This document shows positions 45,414 to 54,021 of a stretch of DNA of 64,000 nt, piece after piece. This stretch comes from Helicobacter himalayensis (GTDB lineage Bacteria > Campylobacterota > Campylobacteria > Campylobacterales > Helicobacteraceae). The notes beneath the pieces are model-generated. The model did no database searches. It worked only from the letters and a program-made list of their open reading frames with translations, and was not told the origin of the DNA. Position 1 is the stretch's first letter. The number at the start of each line of letters is the position of its first letter. Position numbers and translations under genes: made by a program. Where the stretch lies: the NCBI RefSeq assembly GCF_001602095.1, contig NZ_CP014991.1:310001-374000 (forward strand), in the 5' to 3' direction.

Positions 45414-46226
45414 ATGTTTTTAAGAATTGTCTTTGGGTTTTGCCTATTTTGCGCTTATGCGCAAATTGCAGGTGCAAATGTGCTAGATTCTCAAAATAAT
45501 ACAGAATCTAGCCTTACTCACGCAAATTTGGTATCTCAAAACGCACCTCAGATTCCATTTGCAAAAATCTCAAAATTTGTCTTGCAAAATGATGATTTTT
45601 ATCTTAAGCCAAACACACAAGGATTTATTGAAACACTTGGTGCAGAACTTTATGAAAAGACATATTTTGCGTTTTTTGTCGCTGTGATTGTAGATTCTAA
45701 AAAAGAATGTGAGAATCTCCTAAATCAAGCCCGCGCTAATAACGCACTTTTGGAGCTGGCTTTGCCAAATTGCTTGCAAAAAATTACAGATTCTAAGCAA
45801 AATCTTAAAAATTTTGAAAAACTCTATATGCATTCTAACTTAAACGCGCAAGGCGAGATTCGCAACGCCCTACCATACGCTACAATTTTTATCTACCCAA
45901 ATGACAAAAAAATTGATATTGATTTAAGTCAAAATGTACAGGGTGTGTTTGATACCGAGCGTGTGTATTTTGAATATATGGTGCCTTTGCTGCCAAAGCC
46001 AAATGAGGAATTGCAAAGCGATAGACTTTCAGCCGTGGTGCTAAATGGTTATAGCGAAGCTGCGGATTTGATAGCCCTGCATTTTAACGCAAGCTTAGAA
46101 AACAATATCCCGCGCGATGAGAGCGGAGGTAAGGGCTTTGTGAAGTTTAGTATGTATTTTATGCTTTTTTGCATTTTTGGCGTGCTGGGCTTTGTCTTCC
46201 TTGGCTCGAAACTTAAAAAGAAATAG
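45414..46226 (+). CDS. exported membrane-anchored protein downstream of ccoP
   Basis: 270 residues. The N-terminal signal or anchor is MFLRIVFGFCLFCAYAQIAGA, and a single C-terminal membrane helix (about 245-263) ends in a Lys-rich tail. The extracytoplasmic domain has ETLGAELYEKTYFAFFVAVIVDSKK and later IFIYPNDKKIDIDLS, the pattern of the TPM-like (TPM_phosphatase) fold, though that is only suggestive. H. pylori has an unnamed gene at the matching place after ccoP. Possible role in cbb3 assembly. Confidence 0.6.
   Translation: MFLRIVFGFCLFCAYAQIAGANVLDSQNNTESSLTHANLVSQNAPQIPFAKISKFVLQNDDFYLKPNTQGFIETLGAELYEKTYFAFFVAVIVDSKKECENLLNQARANNALLELALPNCLQKITDSKQNLKNFEKLYMHSNLNAQGEIRNALPYATIFIYPNDKKIDIDLSQNVQGVFDTERVYFEYMVPLLPKPNEELQSDRLSAVVLNGYSEAADLIALHFNASLENNIPRDESGGKGFVKFSMYFMLFCIFGVLGFVFLGSKLKKK
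45482..45512. repeat. inverted pair of AGATTCT/AGAATCT
   Basis: GCTAGATTCT (45482-45491) and its exact complement AGAATCTAGC (45503-45512) flank an 11-base spacer, inside the start of the preceding open frame. Confidence 0.7.
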
Positions 46227-46235
46227 GGCAAAAAA

Positions 46236-46829
46236 ATGAAAAATAAAAATTATTGGCCCATAGCCATTGTTGGGATCATTCTTTTTGGGATTGTGATAAT
46301 TTGCGTTGGCGTAGTGATAGCGGTGAAAAATCCTATAGTAGATGAGCTGAGCTTTGGAGATAGAAAACGCGTGATTGATGAACATATAAATGAGTTTTTG
46401 CACTCACAGCGCGCGTTTGAATCACATACAAAAGTGATTTTGCACACAGATTCTCAAGCTCTCACCCTCACTTCACCTTATGAATACAAGCCTAGAGCGT
46501 TTGAAAAAAGTGATTTTAGCAATGCTAGTGCATTTAGCTTTGCACTTACATTGCAAACCAATCCTACTAACAAAGTTGCAGTTGATGAAATAAATGTCGC
46601 AATAGAATCTTTTTTGCAAAATATCCCACCACTCACGTCAAGACTTTGTGAAACGAAGCCAAATATTTTTGAGCCTTGCGTTACTCTTAGCGTGCCAAAA
46701 GCTGGGCGCTATAAAATGCGCTTTAGCATAAAATATGCAGATTCCAAAAAAGCACATTTTGAAGAAGATGTTTTTATCGGGGAGTTGCCGTATGATTACG
46801 AACAAAAAAAGAGGATTTATTCTCATTGA
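46236..46829 (+). CDS. FixH-like membrane protein
   Basis: 197 residues. One N-terminal helix (about 8-30: WPIAIVGIILFGIVIICVG, in parts) is followed by a hydrophilic, beta-rich periplasmic part. FixH-family proteins act with CcoI in copper delivery to cbb3 oxidase. The position in this operon supports that, but the sequence similarity I can see is limited to the N-terminal helix pattern. It starts 10 bases after the previous gene and overlaps the next by 38 bases. Confidence 0.6.
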   Translation: MKNKNYWPIAIVGIILFGIVIICVGVVIAVKNPIVDELSFGDRKRVIDEHINEFLHSQRAFESHTKVILHTDSQALTLTSPYEYKPRAFEKSDFSNASAFSFALTLQTNPTNKVAVDEINVAIESFLQNIPPLTSRLCETKPNIFEPCVTLSVPKAGRYKMRFSIKYADSKKAHFEEDVFIGELPYDYEQKKRIYSH

Positions 46830-47094
46830 AAGCCTGAATGCGCTACTTTTGTGCGCGTTTGCATTGCTTTTGCTCTTTGCGTTAATGCGCTTTAGCTCTC
46901 ATCGCTTTGCGTTGCAATACGCCCAAACAAGCTCACTTGCTGATATTTTAACCTTAGATTCTATTCCCTGCGCCCCTCAAACACTAAGAATTGACAATAA
47001 AACTTATGAAATCGCTTCTTGTGTTTTTAATAACACCACCGCACCTCTGCCTTACACGCTTCAATATATCAAAGCCCAAGCGGTCAGAAAATGA
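46792..47094 (+). CDS. type IV pilin-like / pseudopilin protein 1
   Basis: 100 residues from ATG at 46792, preceded by GGGGAG. The start KKRGFILIESLNALLL is a prepilin leader: short basic peptide, Gly-Phe cleavage site, Glu at +5, then a hydrophobic helix. A short periplasmic end has two Cys residues. It is the first of three consecutive genes with N-terminal hydrophobic helices, suggesting a minor-pseudopilin set for a competence or secretion apparatus. Confidence 0.65.
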   Translation: MITNKKRGFILIESLNALLLCAFALLLLFALMRFSSHRFALQYAQTSSLADILTLDSIPCAPQTLRIDNKTYEIASCVFNNTTAPLPYTLQYIKAQAVRK

Positions 47095-47846
47095 GAGAAT
47101 CTCGCGCAAGTGTGAGTATTGAGCTTTTATGTAGCATTGTGATTTTTGGCGTGATTGGCATTGCGTGTGTGAGTGCAAGCCTGCAATTTAGTAAGCAATT
47201 TTTCAGTCTTTCCCCCACGCGCGCGCTAGATTCCCACATTGCGCTTTTAAAAATGCAAAATCTTCTTTCAGATTCCATAAACCTCACACTTTCCCCCACA
47301 AGCGCGACATTTTATCTTATCGACAGACAAAAACTCTTTGGTTTTGGGGATAAAAACTTTGCAAATCCAAGATTTAGCACGCAAGATAGCCAATTGCTTT
47401 TACCAAAAGTCCCGCTTGAAATCCTTTCTATCCAAGATAAAACCCTGCATCTCGCCTCGCATTTGCAAACACAAAGCTTTGTCGTGGGTGAAAATCTAGC
47501 ACTTCTTTGTCCGCAACAAAACGCGCAAGGACAGGTTGTTATGGGGGCACATCTTGCTAAGATTACAAATGCTTCACAAGATAAACTCGCGCTAGATTCT
47601 GCCCCTCCGCAAGCCTGCAGGGCACTTTTGCCCTTAGAGCAAGAAATTATGCGCTTGCAGTATGCGGATAATAAACTCTTTTTTAATAATGAGCTTTTGT
47701 TGGATTCTGTGCGAAGTTTTGCTTTGCAACAAGTCTTTTTGCAGGATTTGAGTGAGTTTATTGTTATTAATTTTTGTAGAGATTCTATGTGTTTTGAAGG
47801 CGGGGCGTTTGTGAATGCAAATGCGCTTGTTGTGGAGATTTTATGA
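47091..47846 (+). CDS. pseudopilin-like protein 2
   Basis: 251 residues. It begins RESRASVSIELLCSIVIFGVIG, where a basic N-terminus, SVSIE and a hydrophobic helix resemble a prepilin leader with Ser in place of Phe. The remaining part is beta-rich with Cys residues near 144, 165 and 233. The four-base overlap with the previous gene shows coupling. The homologous H. pylori genes after the cco cluster are also unnamed. Assignment is tentative. Confidence 0.5.
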   Translation: MRESRASVSIELLCSIVIFGVIGIACVSASLQFSKQFFSLSPTRALDSHIALLKMQNLLSDSINLTLSPTSATFYLIDRQKLFGFGDKNFANPRFSTQDSQLLLPKVPLEILSIQDKTLHLASHLQTQSFVVGENLALLCPQQNAQGQVVMGAHLAKITNASQDKLALDSAPPQACRALLPLEQEIMRLQYADNKLFFNNELLLDSVRSFALQQVFLQDLSEFIVINFCRDSMCFEGGAFVNANALVVEIL

Positions 47847-48250
47847 AAGGATTTTACAGAATCTTTTCAAAAGCCAATTTTGCAAAAACGTCACAAACAC
47901 GCGCTTTTAGCACACTTTATAGTGTATTTTTGTTTATTTTTATTACACTTACTTTAAGCTATCTTTTTGCCTTTTCACCAATCGCACCAAAATCTCATAT
48001 TCACGCAAAAACTCAACTTGAACTCTACGCAAAAAGTATGCAAAATCTCGCTATAAAATGCCTACAAACACTAGGACTAAATGAATGCAGACTTTTAGAA
48101 GTGCAATTTGAAAAGGGCTATTTTTTCACCGCGCGCGTTAGTCCTTTGGAGGATTCTCTTTATATGCTTGATATTAGTGGCTTTTTAAAAAATCCTGTGA
48201 GCACAAACACCCAGCGTATCACCAAGCGCCAGATTCTATTGAAAAAATAG
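47843..48250 (+). CDS. pseudopilin-like protein 3
   Basis: 135 residues, one hydrophobic segment (about 25-46: LYSVFLFIFITLTLSYLF) then a short extracytoplasmic part with two Cys residues (KCLQTLGLNEC). No GF-type cleavage site is seen, so it may be an accessory protein rather than a pilin. It starts in the end of the previous gene and closes this run. Confidence 0.45.
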   Translation: MKGFYRIFSKANFAKTSQTRAFSTLYSVFLFIFITLTLSYLFAFSPIAPKSHIHAKTQLELYAKSMQNLAIKCLQTLGLNECRLLEVQFEKGYFFTARVSPLEDSLYMLDISGFLKNPVSTNTQRITKRQILLKK

Positions 48251-48315
48251 GCTCTTAATGTTTTCTTAGGAAAAATATCTTATAATGCGCGCTTACTTAA
48301 ACACAAGGAGTTGGA

Positions 48316-48543
48316 ATGTTTCACGAATATAGAGATGAGGTAACCGCACTGAAAACACAAAACGCGCATTTTGCGAAAGTTTTTGAAAAGCATAATGAGC
48401 TAGATGATAGAATCAGGCGCATTGAAGATGGCGAGGAATTGCTTCCTGATATGGAATTAGAAGTGTTGAAAAAACAAAAGCTTTTGCTTAAAGATGAAGC
48501 GTATGCGATGATTTTAGAATATCGTAAAGCACACAAGGGTTAA
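48316..48543 (+). CDS. YdcH-family (DUF465) small coiled-coil protein
   Basis: 75 residues with AAGGAGTTGG before the ATG. The sequence (FHEYRDEVTALKTQNAHFAKVFEKHNELDDRIRRIE, in parts, then LKKQKLLLKDE) is the helical hairpin of the YdcH family, whose cellular role is unknown. It is followed five bases later by gatC. Confidence 0.85.
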   Translation: MFHEYRDEVTALKTQNAHFAKVFEKHNELDDRIRRIEDGEELLPDMELEVLKKQKLLLKDEAYAMILEYRKAHKG

Positions 48544-48548
48544 AACCT

Positions 48549-48833
48549 ATGCAAATAGATTCTAAGCTTTTAGAAAAGCTTGAGCGCCTAAGTATGCTTG
48601 AGCTAAGCGCGGAAAAAAAGGAGCAAATCGCCACAGAGCTAAGTGAGATTCTAGGCTTTGTGGAAAATTTGGAAACACTCAATATCCAAATGCCTAAAGA
48701 TTCTCAAAAAGAAGCACTCAAAACACCAATGCGTGAAGATGTGCCAACAGATAGCAATATCGCTAAAGATGTCTTAGCGCACGCGCCACAGAGCGAAGAA
48801 GGCTTTTTTATTGTGCCAAAAATCATCGAATAG
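48549..48833 (+). CDS. gatC: aspartyl/glutamyl-tRNA amidotransferase subunit C
   Basis: 94 residues. The N-terminal helix LLEKLERLSMLELSAEKKEQIATEL and the closing MREDVPTDSNIAKDVLAHAPQ (key: REDVP, APQ) are the GatC pattern. It stabilises GatAB, which makes Gln-tRNA and, in this group, Asn-tRNA by transamidation. gatA and gatB are not adjacent. Its end overlaps the ung start region. Confidence 0.93.
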   Translation: MQIDSKLLEKLERLSMLELSAEKKEQIATELSEILGFVENLETLNIQMPKDSQKEALKTPMREDVPTDSNIAKDVLAHAPQSEEGFFIVPKIIE

Positions 48834-49545
48834 CACATTAGATTCCATCAAGCTACCAAATGAATGGAAGGAGCTTTTAGGCGATTTTTTGCAAAGTTCT
48901 TCTTTTGCTTCCATCATGGTAGAATACTTGCGCGCGTATAAATCTGGCAAGATTCTCTATCCCCCTGCAAAATTACTTTTCAAGGCTTTTTATCTTACGC
49001 TTCCACAAAATGTGCGTGTTGTCATTTTGGGACAAGATCCCTACCACGGCGCGCTTAGGGTGGTGGATTCTAATGGAGTGGAAAGTCTTATCCCTCAAGC
49101 TATGGGATTAAGCTTTTCTGTGCCAAGACCACTTCCCCCGCCACCTTCACTTAAAAATATTTACAAAGAACTTGCGCGCACGACTTCTTTTGTCCCGCCA
49201 AATCACGGCGATTTGAGCGCGTGGGGCGAAAGAGGCGTGTTGCTTTTAAATGCAATTTTGAGTGTGGAGGCAAATAAGCCAGCTTCACACAAAGACTTTG
49301 GCTGGGAAAATTTCAGTGATTGCGTGATAAGCGCGCTTTCTAGCCATTTTAAAGGTATTGTTTTTATGCTTTGGGGCGCGTATGCAAAGAAAAAGGCGCA
49401 TTTAATCGATTCTAAAAAACACTGCATTCTTACCACACCACACCCAAGTCCGCTAGCGCAAGGATTTGTAGGTAGTGGCGTTTTTGAAAAAGCACAAGCC
49501 TATTTTATTGCGCATGGACAAAGCCCTATTGATTGGAGTTTATAA
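48811..49545 (+). CDS. ung: uracil-DNA glycosylase
   Basis: Base-excision repair enzyme that removes uracil from DNA. Motif A GQDPYHG and motif B HPSPL are both present, and GVLLLNAIL lies between them. The N-terminus is not certain: the frame has no good ATG before residue 15, and the TTG at 48811 overlaps gatC. With it the protein has 244 residues, close to the family length. Confidence 0.93.
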   Translation: MCQKSSNSTLDSIKLPNEWKELLGDFLQSSSFASIMVEYLRAYKSGKILYPPAKLLFKAFYLTLPQNVRVVILGQDPYHGALRVVDSNGVESLIPQAMGLSFSVPRPLPPPPSLKNIYKELARTTSFVPPNHGDLSAWGERGVLLLNAILSVEANKPASHKDFGWENFSDCVISALSSHFKGIVFMLWGAYAKKKAHLIDSKKHCILTTPHPSPLAQGFVGSGVFEKAQAYFIAHGQSPIDWSL

Positions 49546-50320
49546 GGAATTGAAAGCTTGTTTTTTACTTATGTTTTGTGCGTCTTTTTATGCGGGCGCG
49601 CTCGATTTTAACGCTATTTATGCGTATGTGGCGTATAAAAGCGGACATTATGAAAATGCGCTTAAAATCTATGATGATATTTATGCGCATTCAAAGACTT
49701 GCGAAAACGCCTACAATCTCGCAAATACGCATTATAAATTGCATTCCTTTGCAAGCGCACTAAAATTCTACAAACAAGCGCTTGAGTTGCATTGTGCTGG
49801 GGAAAATACACTGTATTTTCATAAACCAAATAATACCGAGTATGCGCGAGGCGATACATCTAAAGGAATAGAATCTCAAACCACCAACAGCGTTGCAGAA
49901 TCTGCAAATCTCAATAACCAAAAAACATCGAGTATAAGCGCGAGCGCAAGCGAGGCGGAGCCAAGCGGAATTCACTTCCGCTTCGGCGATACATCTAAAG
50001 GGATAGAATCTAGGCTCACGCGCGCAAAAATTTGGCATAATCTTGGCAATACGCTTTTTATGCTGGAACGTTTAGATGAAAGCAAGATTGCCTACGCAAA
50101 TGCCCTTAGCTTTTATCAAACTCCCCAAAGCGCGCAAAATATCACCTATGTCGATGAAATGCTTGCTAAAAAGCAATCTCAAGCAAAAATTTTTAAAAGA
50201 GACTTTCAGCATTTACAAACACCAGATTCTCACGCTGCAAAGTTTTTCGTGCCAAATTTAGAAAAATTACACCAAATGCCACAGCAAGATTCCAAAAAAA
50301 ATACACTAGATGCGTGGTAG
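49514..50320 (+). CDS. exported TPR protein with repeat-derived insertion
   Basis: Contains tetratricopeptide motifs before the insert (AVAYKSGHYENALKIYDDIY-like helix pairs and ANTHYKLHSFASALKFYKQALEL) and after it (KIWHNLGNTLFMLERLDESKIAYANALSFY). The N-terminus has a basic region then the hydrophobic LLMFCASFYAGA, a likely signal peptide. Three starts are possible: ATG 49514, TTG 49550 and ATG 49571. A stretch of about 60 residues (49835-50012) encodes a dispersed repeat (GDTSKGIES twice, NSVAES) between the TPRs. The reading frame is kept. Function unknown. Confidence 0.7.
   Translation: MDKALLIGVYKELKACFLLMFCASFYAGALDFNAIYAYVAYKSGHYENALKIYDDIYAHSKTCENAYNLANTHYKLHSFASALKFYKQALELHCAGENTLYFHKPNNTEYARGDTSKGIESQTTNSVAESANLNNQKTSSISASASEAEPSGIHFRFGDTSKGIESRLTRAKIWHNLGNTLFMLERLDESKIAYANALSFYQTPQSAQNITYVDEMLAKKQSQAKIFKRDFQHLQTPDSHAAKFFVPNLEKLHQMPQQDSKKNTLDAW
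49835..50012 (+). repeat. dispersed two-hairpin repeat, one partial and one full unit in the TPR gene
   Basis: A partial unit (GAGTATGCGCGAGGCGATAC then the GGAATAGAATCT tail) is followed by a full one, with ACCACCAACAGCGTTGCAG, an AAGCGGAA/TTCCGCTT stem and the GGCGATACATCTAAAGG tail. Frame conserved, giving GDTSKGIES both times. Confidence 0.85.
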
Positions 50321-50387
50321 CTTTTAAATGCGCAAAAGACTGATATTAGCGCTTTTGTGTAATAATATAAAAAAATAAGGGGAAAAT

Positions 50388-51098
50388 ATGGGACAAACAA
50401 AAATCGTCGCAGCTAATTTTAAATGCAATCTCACGCGCGCGCAGACAAAAAGCTATATTGAAAATCTAGATTCTGCTTTGGCTAGGGATTTCAGGGCAGA
50501 ATCCGCACGTGTCGCGGTATTCCCCAATCAAAGCGCTTTGCTTGAAAATAAATTTAGCACTCTCACAATCGGCGCGCAAAATGCCACAAACGCGCAAAAT
50601 GGTGCATTTACGGGTGAAATCGGCTTGGAGCAATTGGCGGAATTTGGTATTAACACCATTCTTATCGGGCATAGCGAGCGCAGAACTCTTTTTTATGAAA
50701 ATCAAAAAAATGTGGCGCAAAAGTTTGCATTTTTCAAAGAAAGAAACTTTACTATTTTCTACTGCATTGGCGAAAGTTTGGAAGTGCGCCAAAGTGGGAA
50801 AGTTGCGGAATTTTTGCAAAGCCAGTTTGAAGGCATCGATGTGAAGCATAAAAATCTTATTATTGCGTATGAGCCTATTTGGGCGATAGGCACGGGCGTG
50901 AGCGCAAGTCTCAAAGAGATACAAGACACGCATAAAATCCTGCGTAGCTTTTCAAGCGCTCCATTGCTCTATGGTGGCAGTGTGAATGAAAAAAATGCAA
51001 AAGATATTTTGTCTTTACCAAATGTCGATGGTGTGCTGGTAGGAAGTGCGAGCTTAGAGAAAGAAAAGTTTTTGCAAATTATAGATTCTGCTTTTTAA
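50388..51098 (+). CDS. tpiA: triosephosphate isomerase
   Basis: 236 residues. Active-site Lys in ANFKCN, catalytic His in LIGHSERR, catalytic Glu in AYEPIWAIGTG, and the phosphate loop LYGGSV. AAGGGGAAA lies upstream of the ATG. It interconverts the triose phosphates in the cytoplasm. The stop codon sits in a hairpin (51093-51121). Confidence 0.96.
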   Translation: MGQTKIVAANFKCNLTRAQTKSYIENLDSALARDFRAESARVAVFPNQSALLENKFSTLTIGAQNATNAQNGAFTGEIGLEQLAEFGINTILIGHSERRTLFYENQKNVAQKFAFFKERNFTIFYCIGESLEVRQSGKVAEFLQSQFEGIDVKHKNLIIAYEPIWAIGTGVSASLKEIQDTHKILRSFSSAPLLYGGSVNEKNAKDILSLPNVDGVLVGSASLEKEKFLQIIDSAF

Positions 51099-51121
51099 GA
51101 ATCTAGACTAGATTCTTAAAA
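51093..51121. terminator. bidirectional-type hairpin at the tpiA stop codon
   Basis: TTTTAAGAATCTA (51093-51105) and its exact complement TAGATTCTTAAAA (51109-51121) enclose a GAC loop: a 13-bp perfect stem with flanking T/A runs, suitable as an intrinsic terminator for tpiA and for infB, which ends at 51171 on the other strand. The stem is built from the frequent AGAATCT/AGATTCT pair. Confidence 0.65.
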
Positions 51122-51170
51122 GGGTTGATTAAAGCAGAGTTGTGCGCGGGCTAAGCGCAGTGATTAAGCC

Positions 51171-53744
51171 TTAAATTTTTGCCTGTGTGTGGATTTCTCT
51201 AAAGGTCTCAAAGACATCACCCACTTTTATATCATTGAAATTTTCTAACATAATACCACATTCATAGCCCTTGCTAACTTCTTTTGCGTCATCTTTAAAG
51301 CGCTTAAGTGAGGTGATTTGCCCCGTATGCACGACCACGCCATCGCGGATAAGGCGCACTTTGATTCCACGTTGTATTGTGCCTTCAACCACCATACAAC
51401 CCGCCACAACACCAACTTTTGGAATGTTGAAGGTTTCGCGCACTTGTGCTTGCCCAGTGTTTTCCTCTTGAATCACCGGCGACATAAGCCCGCTTAAAAG
51501 CCCTTTTATCTCATCAAGCAACGCATAAATGACTGAATAAGTCTTAATCTCCACGCCAAGCTCTTTTGCCTTAGCTTTCACACTTCCGGTTGGGCGGATA
51601 TTAAAGCCCAAAATAAGGCAGTTTTGCTTAGTGGCACACAAGTCAATATCGCTTTCACTCACGCCACCAACACCAAAGCTGATGATATTGACACGCACTT
51701 CATCATTGCTAAGTTTTTCTAAGCTTGATTTAATCGCCTCCAAACTTCCCTGTGTATCAGCTTTGATGATAAGCGGAAGAGTTTTAAGATTGCCTTGTGC
51801 GACCATATCGCCGAGTTCCTCAAAGGTAACTTTGGTGCTTTTGCTTAGCTCTTTTTGGCGCAAATAAAGCGCGCGTTTCTGTGCAAACTCTCTTGCTTGC
51901 GTGTCAGAATCTACCGCAATAAGCGCGCTTCCAGCATCAGGCACTTCAGATAAGCCAACAATTTGCGCGACAAAAGAAGGCGTGAGCGCATTGATATTTT
52001 TTCCCATATCATCGCTCATTGCGCGGATTCTCCCAAATGCTGTGCCTGCTACGATAGAATCTCCGACTTTGAGCGTGCCGCTTTGCACGATGATTGTTGC
52101 CACGGGACCGCGTCCTTTTTCCAAACTTCCTTCCAGCACCACAGCCTTTGCTTTGCCTTCACTTGGGGCTTTGAGCTCTAGGACTTCAGCTTGTATAAGG
52201 ATTGTTTCAAGTAAAGAATCCACGCCCTCGCCAGTCTTTGCAGAAATAGGGATAAACTCATATTCCCCACCCCACTCATTTGGCGTAAATCCAAGCTCCG
52301 CGCACTCGGCTTTGAGTTTATCGGGATTAGCGTTTTCTTTATCTATTTTATTCATCGCGATGATGATTTGCACATTTGCAGCCTTTGCATGATTGAGTGC
52401 CTCGATAGTTTGGGGCTTCACGCCATCATCTGCAGCAATGACGATGATTGCTATATCTGTTACCTGCGCGCCACGACTTCGCATACTTGTGAAAGCCTCA
52501 TGTCCGGGCGTGTCAATAAAGCTCATCATCTTGCCATTTTTTTCCACCATATACGCACCGATATGCTGTGTAATGCCGCCAGATTCTTTAGCGGCAATGC
52601 GCGAGTTGCGAATATAATCAAGCAAAGAAGTTTTTCCGTGATCCACATGTCCCATAATGGTGATCACCGCCGGGCGCTCTCTTGGTGCAAACTCCTTATT
52701 CTGTTCTTGGTAAATTTCCTCCAGCTCGCTTTTATCCTCCACAATCTCTACTTGAATCTTAAACTCTTCAGCCAAAATCTCTATGGAATCTTTATCCAAA
52801 AAGTCGTTTTTTGTTGCCATTACGCCGAGATTGAAAAGCACTTTGATGACATCTTTTAGCTCTCTCCCGCTTAAATCCGCAAACTCATACACACGCACTT
52901 CTTCAGGGATTGCAATAACGCTTTTTAGCTCCTTTGCGCTTTCTTTTGGTGTGTATTTTTTCTTATTTCTACCACCGCGTTTGATTGAGCCTTCACTCAT
53001 CCACGGGCTTTTGCGATGGACTTGCACTCTTTCGGTGATGGCTTGTTTGATTCTGTTTTCTTCTTCCTCATCGCGCATTTCTTGTTCGTTTAAGTCAAAA
53101 AGCACGATTTCATCTTGCTCTTCGTCATAATCGTGCTCGAAGTTAAATTTTCTATCCTCCAAAATATCCATTTTTTGCTGAGAAATGTGCTTTGGCGCGG
53201 TCTTTGGTTTGATTGTGGCTTTTTTGGGCTTGGTTCTGCTGTATCCCTCATCTTGTGTTTGAGCGAATAATTCCCTCGCGCTCAACACCTGCGAGGTTTT
53301 GCTTTTTGGCGTAGTAGCGGGCTTTTCCTCTTGTTCGTTTTTGCGCACGATACGCAAGCCCTTTTTAGGCATTGGCATTTTTAATTCTGTGATTTCTTGT
53401 GTTTGATTTTGTGGCGCAGTATTTTGTGTGTTTAGTTCTGCAGCTTGTGACTCATTTTGGGCTTTTTCTTGTGTTTTAGTGGATTTTTTTGTTGTGGTTT
53501 TCTTGGGTGCTTTTTCTTTGGCGTCTTTAGATTTTGTGGTTTTCTTGGGTGCTTTTAATTCTTCTTTTTGAGGGATTGGATTTTTGCCGGTTGTGAGAAA
53601 TTGATACAGCATACCAGCTTCTTCTTGCGTGACACTTGAAGAGACGGATTTTACTTTCAATCCCATTTGTAGGGCTTTTTCAAGCGCCTCTTTTGGTGTT
53701 TTAGCGCATTCTTTTGCGACCTCGCTTATTCTTATTTTTTCCAT
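51171..53744 (-). CDS. infB: translation initiation factor IF-2
   Basis: 857 residues. The N-terminal Lys/Thr-rich region with repeated APKKTT blocks (about residues 44-110) precedes the IF2 G domain: [15 protein letters not shown], the DTPGHEAF switch II, and NKIDK. Domains II, C1 and C2 follow, closing with KVGDVFE. It brings fMet-tRNA to the ribosome. ylxR lies directly upstream, overlapping by 13 bases. rbfA, often next in this cluster, is not downstream. Confidence 0.96.
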   Translation of the reverse strand: MEKIRISEVAKECAKTPKEALEKALQMGLKVKSVSSSVTQEEAGMLYQFLTTGKNPIPQKEELKAPKKTTKSKDAKEKAPKKTTTKKSTKTQEKAQNESQAAELNTQNTAPQNQTQEITELKMPMPKKGLRIVRKNEQEEKPATTPKSKTSQVLSARELFAQTQDEGYSRTKPKKATIKPKTAPKHISQQKMDILEDRKFNFEHDYDEEQDEIVLFDLNEQEMRDEEEENRIKQAITERVQVHRKSPWMSEGSIKRGGRNKKKYTPKESAKELKSVIAIPEEVRVYEFADLSGRELKDVIKVLFNLGVMATKNDFLDKDSIEILAEEFKIQVEIVEDKSELEEIYQEQNKEFAPRERPAVITIMGHVDHGKTSLLDYIRNSRIAAKESGGITQHIGAYMVEKNGKMMSFIDTPGHEAFTSMRSRGAQVTDIAIIVIAADDGVKPQTIEALNHAKAANVQIIIAMNKIDKENANPDKLKAECAELGFTPNEWGGEYEFIPISAKTGEGVDSLLETILIQAEVLELKAPSEGKAKAVVLEGSLEKGRGPVATIIVQSGTLKVGDSIVAGTAFGRIRAMSDDMGKNINALTPSFVAQIVGLSEVPDAGSALIAVDSDTQAREFAQKRALYLRQKELSKSTKVTFEELGDMVAQGNLKTLPLIIKADTQGSLEAIKSSLEKLSNDEVRVNIISFGVGGVSESDIDLCATKQNCLILGFNIRPTGSVKAKAKELGVEIKTYSVIYALLDEIKGLLSGLMSPVIQEENTGQAQVRETFNIPKVGVVAGCMVVEGTIQRGIKVRLIRDGVVVHTGQITSLKRFKDDAKEVSKGYECGIMLENFNDIKVGDVFETFREIHTQAKI

Positions 53745-53965
53745 ATTGTATTTACTCCTTCTGAAACTTCCAAAATCTTATAGCGCTTTGTAATACTTCT
53801 TAATGTTTTTGGGTTTGTTTGACATTCCTTGCATACATAAAAGCTCCTGCCACTCCCGCTAAAGACGCACAGCACAGCTTCTCTAGCTTGAAGACGCAAA
53901 ATCAAGCTTTGGTGGAAGCGTTTTCTACAAGCAATACACATTCTCGTCTGCTTTGGATTGCGCAT
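53732..53965 (-). CDS. ylxR: YlxR-family RNA-binding protein (DUF448)
   Basis: 77 residues. The characteristic RMCIACRKRF, GRSFYVC and CKEC cysteine-containing strands of YlxR are present. The gene precedes infB and overlaps it, the usual arrangement. YlxR relatives bind RNA and are linked to translation or RNase P; the exact role in this genus is not known. Confidence 0.88.
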   Translation of the reverse strand: MRNPKQTRMCIACRKRFHQSLILRLQAREAVLCVFSGSGRSFYVCKECQTNPKTLRSITKRYKILEVSEGVNTIWKK

Positions 53966-54021
53966 TATACCAAAATTCCTCCCTTTGCAAATGTATTTCT
54001 AATACCTTAAGTTTAGAGAAT

